Positions 20,567 to 27,289 of a stretch of 64,000 bases of DNA are shown piece after piece. The notes under the pieces were generated by a model that made no database searches, was not told where the DNA came from, and saw nothing but the letters and a program-made list of their open reading frames with translations. Positions within the stretch are counted from its first letter, which is position 1, and the number at the start of each line of letters is the position of its first letter. Source of the stretch: Hydractinia symbiolongicarpus (taxonomy: Eukaryota > Cnidaria > Hydrozoa > Anthoathecata > Hydractiniidae); assembly GCF_029227915.1 (NCBI RefSeq), contig NC_079884.1:30258001-30322000 (forward strand), given 5' to 3'. The position numbers were made by a program, and so were the translations under genes.

Positions 20567-20698
20567 TTATTTTAATACGATAGCTTCGGAGTCTATGACA
20601 TCCGTATCCACCTCCGTGTATTCCACCTTGGGTAAAATACTCTCAACTTTATTACGTCGATATAAAACCCAGACCAACCATTCCAGTATTCTCAACAT
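20567..20698 (-). CDS. 43-residue peptide, possible small gene
   Basis: Open frame MLRILEWLVWVLYRR... ending in an acidic tail (VEYTEVDTDVIDSEAIVLK). Its ATG overlaps the upstream gene's TAA by one base (TAATG at 20700-20696), the spacing expected of coupled or compactly packed genes. A short hydrophobic N-terminal helix could insert in a membrane. No family recognised. It is short enough to be chance, and support comes mainly from the packing. Confidence 0.45.
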   Translation of the reverse strand: MLRILEWLVWVLYRRNKVESILPKVEYTEVDTDVIDSEAIVLK

Positions 20699-20925
20699 TA
20701 CATATTTATAGTTTCAGGTATAATTTTTTGCTTAACTAGATATTCTCTTGTCATTTCACTTGCGGCGACTATGGCTACAAGCTTTCCGGTATCTTCCAGG
20801 TCAAACTTCTGAATTGAGGGTGGTGTCATTTTTCATACCTTTTTCCCGAGCATTGAATAGCCTACGGCGAAAATGCATACGACCGATGCTTTATAAATAT
20901 CGTTGACTATACTTTTCTTATCCAT
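20698..20925 (-). pseudogene. small membrane protein split by in-frame TGA
   Basis: ATG 20925-20923 opens a 30-codon frame with a hydrophobic helix (KASVVCIFAVGYSMLG). It stops at TGA 20835-20833. Two codons later, in the same frame, a further 43 codons are open (MTPPSIQKFDLEDTGKLVAI ... EYLVKQKIIPETINM) to TAA 20700-20698. I associate the two halves with one continuous small membrane protein type in related elements, so one nonsense change is the simplest reading. Two separate microproteins are the alternative. It lies directly upstream of the 43-residue peptide and downstream of the palindrome at 20948. Confidence 0.6.
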
Positions 20926-20947
20926 GTTTTATATATACTTCAAGATT

Positions 20948-20965
20948 ATAATATCGCGATATTAT
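20948..20965 (-). terminator. perfect 18-bp palindrome at a gene 3' end
   Basis: ATAATATCGCGATATTAT, 5 bp past the TAA of the gene ending at 20970. It is fully self-complementary with no loop. Position matches the other 3' hairpins. It could also be part of the promoter of the small gene starting at 20925. Confidence 0.5.
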
Positions 20966-20969
20966 CCCT

Positions 20970-21368
20970 TTATTCCATTTCAAGTTTACTTATTCTGATA
21001 GTTTTTTTATTATCTGAGTAACTTGGTGGGGTACCCTTCACCTTAATATTTTTGTCCTTATTTTTATAAACGAAATAAGCACCAATTAGTACCATAACTA
21101 TCACACCACCACCCATTATTGTGTAGTTCACTCCACCGTGTTTAGGACCATCTGTCACAGAATCCTCAATGACAATATCCTTCGGATCCTCCAACTGTGT
21201 CTGAGGTGCCGGCTGAGTTTGTGTCTGAGGTGCTGACTGCGCCTCCGTCTGAGCCATGAGCAATCTTTTATATTCTTCCCTATTTTTACGGTTGTATTTA
21301 GCCAGCCTCTTACCAGCCTCAACCTTTTTAGGGTTCTTTGTTGTCACCTGAACTGGAGTATCCGACAT
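20970..21368 (-). CDS. single-pass membrane protein, Gln/Pro-rich
   Basis: A 132-residue protein from ATG 21368-21366. Basic N-terminal region (KNPKKVEAGKRLAKYNRKNR), a Gln/Thr/Pro repeat (APQTQTQPAPQTQ, ~47-59), an acidic linker, one transmembrane helix (~83-101, YTIMGGGVIVMVLIGAYFV), then a lysine-rich tail (KNKDKNIKVKG). The start overlaps the 3' end of the next gene upstream by 41 bp in another frame, typical of compact viral-type packing. The motif GKRLA-YNR recurs, in my recollection, in proteins of cnidarian Polinton-like elements. Likely a virion or assembly membrane protein, function not shown. Confidence 0.7.
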   Translation of the reverse strand: MSDTPVQVTTKNPKKVEAGKRLAKYNRKNREEYKRLLMAQTEAQSAPQTQTQPAPQTQLEDPKDIVIEDSVTDGPKHGGVNYTIMGGGVIVMVLIGAYFVYKNKDKNIKVKGTPPSYSDNKKTIRISKLEME

Positions 21369-21948
21369 CTTTAGTATCCGTATCGATATTGTTTAAATTT
21401 TTTCCCGCGATATAATGCCTACCTGTTATTAAACCTACACTGATTGGTGATATTAGTGATTCGAACTTATAATATAGATCACATGTGAACCTTTGGAGTG
21501 CCGAGTTTAGGAATGGATCATTCTCCAGGTCATCACTCAGCGCTTTTTGATTTTTTATACCCAGGGCTGTACAGGCACCCATGGAGTACATGTGGATTAT
21601 TGACTCCCCTAGAGACTTTACCATTTGACCGGACAGTTTAGCCTCGTATATAGTGAAAAGTTTATCCACCTCATCATTCTTAAGCTTCTGTATCTCCACC
21701 TCCGTATACATCTTCCCAAGATATAACTTACTATTTCCAGTCAGCACACACTCGAGCAATTTTTGCCTCTTCCCATCATCCTGGTCCTCGATAAAAATTA
21801 GGTTGTCAATTGCGGTTTCAGCCATTTTCAATAGCGATAGGTATTTTTTAATACAAAAAAGACAGAAACTAACCAATACCAGCAATAGCACTACAGCTAT
21901 CACCAGTAATATGAAATTTATATATTCCATCATTATATATTCTATCAT
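21328..21948 (-). CDS. conserved Polinton protein with N-terminal membrane anchor
   Basis: 206 residues from ATG 21948-21946. A very hydrophobic segment (INFILLVIAVVLLLVLVSF, ~10-31) precedes a soluble domain (MAETAIDN at residue 42 onward) with LLECVLTGNSKLYLGK, YEAKLSGQMVKSLGESI, MYSMGACTALG and DPFLNSALQRFTCDLYYKF. The soluble part looks conserved and is of a kind I link to cnidarian Polintons. ATG 21825 is an alternative start that would drop the anchor, and the two initiations could give membrane and soluble forms. The 3' end overlaps the next gene by 41 bp. Upstream lies the strongest hairpin of the element (21979). Function unknown. Confidence 0.7.
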   Translation of the reverse strand: MIEYIMMEYINFILLVIAVVLLLVLVSFCLFCIKKYLSLLKMAETAIDNLIFIEDQDDGKRQKLLECVLTGNSKLYLGKMYTEVEIQKLKNDEVDKLFTIYEAKLSGQMVKSLGESIIHMYSMGACTALGIKNQKALSDDLENDPFLNSALQRFTCDLYYKFESLISPISVGLITGRHYIAGKNLNNIDTDTKDVGYSSSGDNKEP

Positions 21949-21978
21949 TATAGGATAGTACTGTAGTTTTCCTATAGA

Positions 21979-22003
21979 TTTGTTACAAGGGTCTTGTAAC
22001 AAA
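21979..22003 (-). terminator. 3'-end hairpin after the packaging ATPase
   Basis: TTTGTTACAAG / CTTGTAACAAA: a perfect 11-bp stem with a 3-nt loop, 13 bp past the ATPase stop. It shares the TTTGTTAC edge with the hairpins at 14491 and 16052. Confidence 0.6.
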
Positions 22004-22016
22004 AAAAACTTCCAAT

Positions 22017-22613
22017 CTAACAAATCACGTGTGTTTTTGGATGTTTCATCCTCATGACTAAATGTGTATATTTACCATCTTTTAGCCTTTCCTTAACCTT
22101 CTGGATCTCCGATGATTCAATGACATCATTCTCTTCGTGGATAGTTGCGAGATCATGTCTGTCCTTCGGATACCACACATATAACATTTTTGCTTGCCTT
22201 CGTAAGTTCTTCAGTATCGCGGTGTATGATTGTGTGAGTAACCACATTGTGTGGTTTCGATGACGACCGCTGATGGCCAGCTCCAGGAGCGGTTGCCTCT
22301 TTTTGTCCAGTTTTTCATCCGCGATAATGTCATCGATCAGGAATAATGTTTTGTATCCCGCGAATAAATCCGTCATATTTTGGATCCATTCATACAACAT
22401 ACCTCTTGGCTCAATTAGAATCACATATCTGTCGTTCCAAAACCATTTTCGACACATATATGTCTTGTTCCATCTTAATGTTGGACATATAATCACAATG
22501 AAATCGAAGTGATCAAAGTATTCACTCTCTAGTAGTGTTACAACGCGTTTGGATTTTCCGCAGCCCGTTGGACCGACGAATAGTGCCGTGTGAGGATCTT
22601 TCATGTAGTCCAT
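22017..22613 (-). CDS. genome-packaging ATPase (FtsK/HerA superfamily, A32-like)
   Basis: A 198-residue ATPase expected to drive DNA into the capsid. Walker A GPTGCGKS at residues ~14-21, Walker B LFLIDD at ~91-96, and a downstream LLTQSY sensor-like segment. The small size and early P-loop fit the A32-like packaging ATPases of Polintons, virophages and NCLDVs. I chose ATG 22613-22611 because it falls one base after the capsid gene's TAA (22617-22615) and gives MDYMKDPHTALF. An in-frame ATG at 22628 would overlap the capsid gene. Intact. It follows the capsid gene in the same orientation, so co-expression is likely, and a strong hairpin lies 13 bp past its stop. Confidence 0.95.
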   Translation of the reverse strand: MDYMKDPHTALFVGPTGCGKSKRVVTLLESEYFDHFDFIVIICPTLRWNKTYMCRKWFWNDRYVILIEPRGMLYEWIQNMTDLFAGYKTLFLIDDIIADEKLDKKRQPLLELAISGRHRNHTMWLLTQSYTAILKNLRRQAKMLYVWYPKDRHDLATIHEENDVIESSEIQKVKERLKDGKYTHLVMRMKHPKTHVIC

Positions 22614-22614
22614 C

Positions 22615-23931
22615 TTAATATAGTACATCCATAATTTCACCGTTTTGAATATTTAATTGAGCATCCATGATTAGATATATGTAGGCGTTTAAGGATCCCG
22701 CCGCCTCGGCCGTCTTTTCAACTTGCAGTGTGATGCCCTCACTCGCATTTTCAATCCGTCGGCCGGTCCCGTGCAGTGAGTTTTCATCTATGGTTCTGAA
22801 ATCCAACCATAGAGCATATTTCGTGGTTAGGTAGTCCGCGACCTTCACATCATGTAGTTGCAGATGTTTTTGTATTTCACCTGCGTTACCATCCCTTTGC
22901 TTACCCTCTGCAAAATACTTGCATATTTCACCATAATGCTCAAACGGTTGCATTCCCTGAGCGAAAAGTTGGTTAGGCTTACCCTCAACTATAGCGGATA
23001 CTTTTTTGATCTTAGGATTGTAGAACCTACCTGTATCTCGTTTGTAAGCTTTCTCTTCCTCAAACAGAACCAATATACCCTTCAGGGACTTGCATGGTGT
23101 ATTGAACGACCAATTCCACGTTGTGTCTGACTTATCCACCCTAATTTGTCTATGTCTCAGAAATCTGTCATAAAGTACGGCCATGTTTTCATATTCATTT
23201 GAGATGAATCTGGCAAGTGTCGGTTGTGTCACAATCTCATATTCCAGAGATATGTTGGAGATTTTGTATTTGGCATCCGGTGCCGGTGCCGCGGAACCCG
23301 AAGGTTTGGTAGGTGTTGATAATACTACCCTATCGTAATTGTTGAATGTTATCTCATAACACAGCCTATTACCTAATCCGGCCTGATAATATGGAATCGT
23401 GCTATCCAACATTTCAAAATCCAGAGGTATGGTGAACTTGTTTTTATATGCATCATAGATTGCTTTGTCCGCTACCTCCGATGCGTCTTTATCCGCGGCT
23501 CCAACTCTCAGTTTCATGCAATTTTCCGTACACCCATCATCGGATATGATACCTTGTCTGATTGAGTTCCCCTTCTCATGCTTTGTCAGCCATAAATCTC
23601 TGTAACATCCGAAAAGATCAAAGTCATCAATGCTCAGAATCTCGGTACCCTCGAACTTGATAGCTAGCTATTTAACAATTGCCCTCCCTATGTTAGAGAC
23701 CAATGTTCTCTTCGTGTCAGCTTTTGACTCGAGATCAATGTCGAAGCTTATTTTCGAAGCACCCGGAACAATGACATCATCGTTACCTAAATTAGGGAAC
23801 CTAATCAGGAGTAACTGGTTCTGATCAATCTCACTTGGGTTGTGAGTGACAATTACTTTTTGATGCGTTCCTTTTACGCCATGTGCGATTCTAGATGAAC
23901 GTTCTGGGTTTAACTTTTTCCCGTATTCCAT
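22615..23931 (-). pseudogene. major capsid protein (double jelly-roll), one in-frame amber codon
   Basis: Frame of 438 codons from ATG 23931-23929 (MEYGKKLNPERSSRIAHG) to TAA 22617-22615. A TAG at 23670-23668 (codon 88) interrupts it. The frame is otherwise open and in register on both sides, so this is a single nonsense lesion with no frameshift. Size and segments (IPLDFEMLDSTIPYYQAGLG; TWNWSFNTPCKSLKGILVLF; KYALWLDFRTIDENSLHGTG) fit the hexon-like double-jelly-roll capsid protein of Polintons. It sits between the probable penton gene and the ATPase, a common morphogenetic order. The protein would form the hexagonal capsomers of an icosahedral shell. Truncation after 87 residues would abolish that. 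Confidence 0.92.
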
Positions 23932-23992
23932 GCTATTCCATATTACTTTTATTTTATTTTACTTTAATTCGGTTAATGCTACGTTAGATGTA

Positions 23993-24556
23993 TCATCCGT
24001 CCACCGTATCTCTTATGTGTAAGGTAACTGTTGTCTTCATACCACCCCATAGCACCTTACCATCCTGACCTGTGACTCTCATGGTAAGTGATTGAAGTAA
24101 ACCTTTCTTTAGTTTCTTATATTGCGGATTTTTCGGTTCAATATATGTAAAATCACCACCATACTCGGATATATGATATGTCATCAGGTTGTTGCTATAT
24201 TCACCATCTTTAAGATTTAATGAATTATCCAATTCATTAAGATTAAAATGTAGTTCCGTTATACCCCCTAGATTGAATATTTTACCCAACTTAGATTTTA
24301 TAGCTAGTTGTGTTGATTTTACATCACCTCTCACGATTGAATTCAACTCCCTCCCCGTGTAGTGCTGACCCTGTGGTAACCTAACCTTGGTAACTCCATC
24401 AACCAAGAGTATATCTATTGGAGCCGTAGCTACATATGTGACATTATCCGAAAAGGTCTCCACGAACGCAACCTCCTTTGTACCATGTGAATTGTCTATC
24501 GGTTGATACAAATAGATTTTCTTCTTGCTATTTACGTCCTTTATTGTGATATACAT
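23993..24556 (-). CDS. probable penton / minor capsid protein (single jelly-roll)
   Basis: A 187-residue, beta-rich protein from ATG 24556-24554 (MYITIKDVNSKKKIYLYQP). No membrane segment. Alternating hydrophobic strands occur throughout, e.g. VTYVATAPIDILLVDGVTKV and TMRVTGQDGKVLWGGMKTTV. Location directly upstream of the major capsid gene, size and strand pattern match the Polinton minor capsid (penton) protein, which would occupy the fivefold vertices. Intact. The 61-bp gap to the capsid gene is AT-rich (ATTTTATTTTAC) and could hold the capsid promoter. Divergent from the 397-residue gene with 38 bp between starts. Identity rests on context more than on a diagnostic motif. Confidence 0.78.
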   Translation of the reverse strand: MYITIKDVNSKKKIYLYQPIDNSHGTKEVAFVETFSDNVTYVATAPIDILLVDGVTKVRLPQGQHYTGRELNSIVRGDVKSTQLAIKSKLGKIFNLGGITELHFNLNELDNSLNLKDGEYSNNLMTYHISEYGGDFTYIEPKNPQYKKLKKGLLQSLTMRVTGQDGKVLWGGMKTTVTLHIRDTVDG

Positions 24557-24594
24557 TATTATATTAGAGATTGTGAATATATTTAAATCAAAGA

Positions 24595-25788
24595 ATGGAT
24601 TACATTTTCAGATATAACCCGAATGCGACATATAAACCAAATGGAGGTCTGGATCTTCAAATATTGAGCGCTAGGAATCTGTACAAACAGGCTATTGTTG
24701 TGTCCGAAAGTGGTTCTTTCCCCGCTTCCTTTCCTAATATTTTTACCAATTATGAACTTAGTCAGAACGCGCAACGTATGAGAATTTGGAATGAGCAACC
24801 TTTTAGATTATGGCAAACCCAGCTAAATTTTGCCAATTGGTGCGCTTCAAGTGCCTGTGGGGTAAGTTCCGAACACCTGAAGGATGGTAGATCTATGGTC
24901 AGGTCGATATATCGTTTTCATGTGTATTATCACATTAGACGAATCATTAAGCGCCTACAGACACTTCTAAGCTTTGAGGATAGTTTTAATCAATATGATA
25001 ATCCTTATTCAAATGAGGAATTTCTAAAAATCTGTGGTGAGTATGATGTTGATTCCAACCACATGAAATACAGAGGTCAGTACTTTTTCAGTTCATATCA
25101 AAAAAGACGTAAAGACTATCCAACTCCCGGGTTGAGTTATTTCACCAACGACTCCATGACGCGGTGGATTGTGGAAAAATCCGATGGATTTACAAAAACG
25201 GGCCTTGTGAAGATCTCAAGCAGTGTTAGGGCCTATGCCCATCTTGTTCTTAGTTCTCAGGTCTCAGCACGCTCCTCCATCCTTGGTAATGATTCAAGTG
25301 CTCTGACCGCCCAAAGAGTTTTTATGAATAACCTTGAAGACATTGTTAACCGTAGGGTTGATATTCAGGAGGACATTAAACGTTATCAGGATACGTTAAA
25401 CTACGCTTCAAGTAAGGTTGATTATTCGGTTGGACAAGGTATTTATATGTTACCTAGTGACATGAATCTCAAAATTAAAACAGGGGTGGTAGGTTACAAC
25501 AACAAGATTTTGATATCGGGTGAAGATCTGACCATTGGGATTAATCTAGAGGTTAATGTTATTGAAAAAACAGCTGAATCACATAAAAAGATTCCTGATA
25601 GGACATCCAGTCCTATTCCTATTCCCGGGACCTCCGGTCCTGATAAACACATTACTGATAAACATATTACTGATAAACACATTACTGCACCTTACCACAA
25701 AGATACTCCTCCTACACACGAAGATGAGAAGATCGCTCTTGTGATTGTTATGACAACAGGTTATTTCATATGGTATTTGTTTAGATAA
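24595..25788 (+). CDS. conserved Polinton protein, C-terminally anchored, function unknown
   Basis: A 397-residue protein from ATG 24595 (MDYIFRYNPNATYKPNGG). The N-terminal two thirds look like a compact conserved domain (LSARNLYKQAIVVSESGSFP; RIWNEQPFRLWQTQLNFANW; SMVRSIYRFHVYYHIRRIIK). A Pro/Ser linker follows, then the pentapeptide DKHIT three times in tandem (~350-364), a His/Pro-rich stretch, and a single C-terminal transmembrane helix (IALVIVMTTGYFIWYLF). I link this domain to proteins beside the penton gene in cnidarian Polintons but know no assigned function. A tail-anchored virion or receptor-contact protein is conceivable. Intact. Divergent from the penton gene. An interrupted inverted repeat (25808-25954) follows its stop. 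Confidence 0.72.
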   Translation: MDYIFRYNPNATYKPNGGLDLQILSARNLYKQAIVVSESGSFPASFPNIFTNYELSQNAQRMRIWNEQPFRLWQTQLNFANWCASSACGVSSEHLKDGRSMVRSIYRFHVYYHIRRIIKRLQTLLSFEDSFNQYDNPYSNEEFLKICGEYDVDSNHMKYRGQYFFSSYQKRRKDYPTPGLSYFTNDSMTRWIVEKSDGFTKTGLVKISSSVRAYAHLVLSSQVSARSSILGNDSSALTAQRVFMNNLEDIVNRRVDIQEDIKRYQDTLNYASSKVDYSVGQGIYMLPSDMNLKIKTGVVGYNNKILISGEDLTIGINLEVNVIEKTAESHKKIPDRTSSPIPIPGTSGPDKHITDKHITDKHITAPYHKDTPPTHEDEKIALVIVMTTGYFIWYLFR

Positions 25789-25807
25789 AGAATGACGTCA
25801 ATTAAAT

Positions 25808-25954
25808 GTCAATCAAGCCAGAATAACAATAGAGAAACAATGCATTCCTTACATACCAAATATCCTTAGCAACGGCTACTTTCGTTTTGACTTTTTTCTT
25901 ATGTAAACAACTTTCTGGTATGTAAAATCCTATTGTTATAAGCGTTTGATTGAC
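25808..25954. repeat. interrupted inverted repeat in the right non-coding region
   Basis: Three paired blocks in mirrored order: GTCAATCAA/TTGATTGAC, ATAACAATAG/CTATTGTTAT and ACATACC/GGTATGT, separated by unpaired bases and a ~60-bp central loop. It lies between the 397-residue gene and the right terminal repeat. It could be a large 3' hairpin for that gene, a decayed small inverted-repeat element, or part of the element's end structure. No reading frame is supported in 25789-26019. Confidence 0.6.
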
Positions 25955-26019
25955 AGATGGTTTTACAAGATAACAAAAACTGCTTGCGTGTTGTTATTTA
26001 TTTATGTTTTATTATCATT

Positions 26020-26079
26020 GATGGTATTACCACACTGGCAAGAGGACATTATAGAAACACATATCACTATAAATTATAG
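26020..26079 (+). pseudogene. duplicate of the PolB C-terminal tail within the right terminal repeat
   Basis: The 20 terminal codons of PolB, stop included, are mirrored here because the polymerase 3' end lies inside the terminal repeat. Reading GAT at 26020 to TAG at 26077-26079 gives the same tail with two substitutions (His to Asn and Asn to Lys). It is not a separate gene. Confidence 0.75.
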
Positions 26080-26384
26080 GGCACGACAGATGAGGGTGGG
26101 GAGGGACCCATGGGACGGGGAGGGTGCCAGGGGGACACGGCTGGGGAGGGGGTTTTGGACAGATATTATAGAGCATGCCCGCTTATTTAACGTAAAGTGA
26201 CAAAGTGCACATGGATTTTATGGACTCTTCTATCGTTGATTTGACGTGGATGATCTATAAATTGACGCGGAGTGGCACAGAATGTTAATCACTAAGGGGT
26301 GGTATGGGCCTTTTTTACGTTGATTTGATGTGGATGCCCGCTTATTTGACATGATTGCACTAGGATCCGCCTTTTCCTATCTCT
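26020..26384. repeat. right terminal inverted repeat (365 bp)
   Basis: Inverse complement of 10248-10543, ending CTTTTCCTATCTCT. It contains ~69 bp absent from the left copy (about 26226-26295), flanked by two versions of CGTTGATTTGA(C/T)GTGGATG, which suggests the left copy lost this segment by recombination between them. The middle (26095-26155) has several runs of three to five G on the plus strand. Confidence 0.95.
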
Positions 26385-26389
26385 CAGGG
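26385..26389. repeat. target-site duplication, right copy
   Basis: CAGGG, matching 10243-10247. It continues into GTACTTTCTTTG exactly as the uninterrupted satellite does. Confidence 0.75.
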
Positions 26390-27289
26390 TACTTTCTTTG
26401 TATACATTCGACTGTACGGGCCAAGCCCGGGATTTACGGGAAAACGCGGGTTTTGGTTTCCCAGCGATTAAACCTCTTTCATTAGGCGTCTCATCAAAAA
26501 TGAAAACATTTTTGAAAACTACAAGTCTCATGCGTTTTAGTGGTCAAAAAATAATTTAAAAAATCGTTCGGGAAATGAGTTTACTCTCTGGGTACTTTCT
26601 TTGTATACTTTTGACTATACGGGCCGAGTCCGTGATTTACGGGAAATCGCGGGTTTTCGTTTGCCGGCGATTAAACTTTTTTAATTCAGCGTCTCATCAA
26701 AAATGAAAACATATTTGAAAACTACAAGTCTCTTGCGTTTTAGTGGTGAAAAAATATTTTAAAAAATCGTTCTGGAAATGAGTTTACTCACAGGGTACTT
26801 TCTTTGTATACATTCGACTATACGGGCTAAGCCCGGGATTTACGGGAAAACGCGGGTTTTGGTTTCCCGGCGATCAAACCTCTTTCATTAGGCGTCTCAT
26901 CAAAAATGAAAACATTTTTGAAAACTACAAGTCTCATGCGCTTTAGTGGTGAAAAAATAATTTAAAAAATTGTTCGGGAAATGAGTTTACTCTCTGGGTA
27001 CTTTCTTTGTATATATTTGACTATACGGGCCGAGTCCGTAATTTACGGGAAATCGCGGGTTTTCGTTTGCCGGCGATTAAACTTTTTTTATTCAGCGTCT
27101 CATCAAAAATGAAAACATATTTGAAAACTACAAGTCTCATGCGTTTTAGTGGTGAAAAAATAATTTAAAAAATCGTTCTGGAAATGAGTTTACTCACAGG
27201 GTACTTTCTTCGTATACATTCGACTATACGGGCCAAGCCCGGGATTTACGGGAAATCGCGCGTTTTCGTTTGCCGGCGATTAAACCTCT

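Larger units (their letters stand above)
10248..26384. mobile_element. Maverick/Polinton transposon, complete but degenerate (16.1 kb)
   Basis: The element has inverted termini starting AGAGATAGGAAAA and a short target duplication. It encodes the hallmark Polinton set: protein-primed PolB, DD35E integrase, packaging ATPase, double-jelly-roll major capsid protein and probable penton protein. Its size is within the usual 15-20 kb. Satellite resumes in the same phase on both sides, so this is one clean insertion. PolB is frameshifted, the capsid and three other genes carry stops or a frameshift, and one start codon is mutated, while integrase, ATPase and penton remain open. This points to an old copy that is no longer autonomous. 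No adenain-type cysteine protease gene was recognised. Confidence 0.96.

Noticed and set aside
20110-23931. Alternative genetic code or stop readthrough explaining the in-frame stops
   Set aside because: Both TAG and TGA occur, together with frameshifts and a lost start, and the same stops end intact genes. Neutral decay is simpler.
25946-26200. Plus-strand open frame running into the right terminal repeat
   Set aside because: It reads the mirrored PolB tail and G-rich repeat in a non-native frame. Only the short PolB-tail copy is meaningful.
10248-26384. A free adenovirus-like or giant-virus genome fragment
   Set aside because: The inverted termini, target duplication and DD35E integrase identify an integrated Maverick/Polinton.
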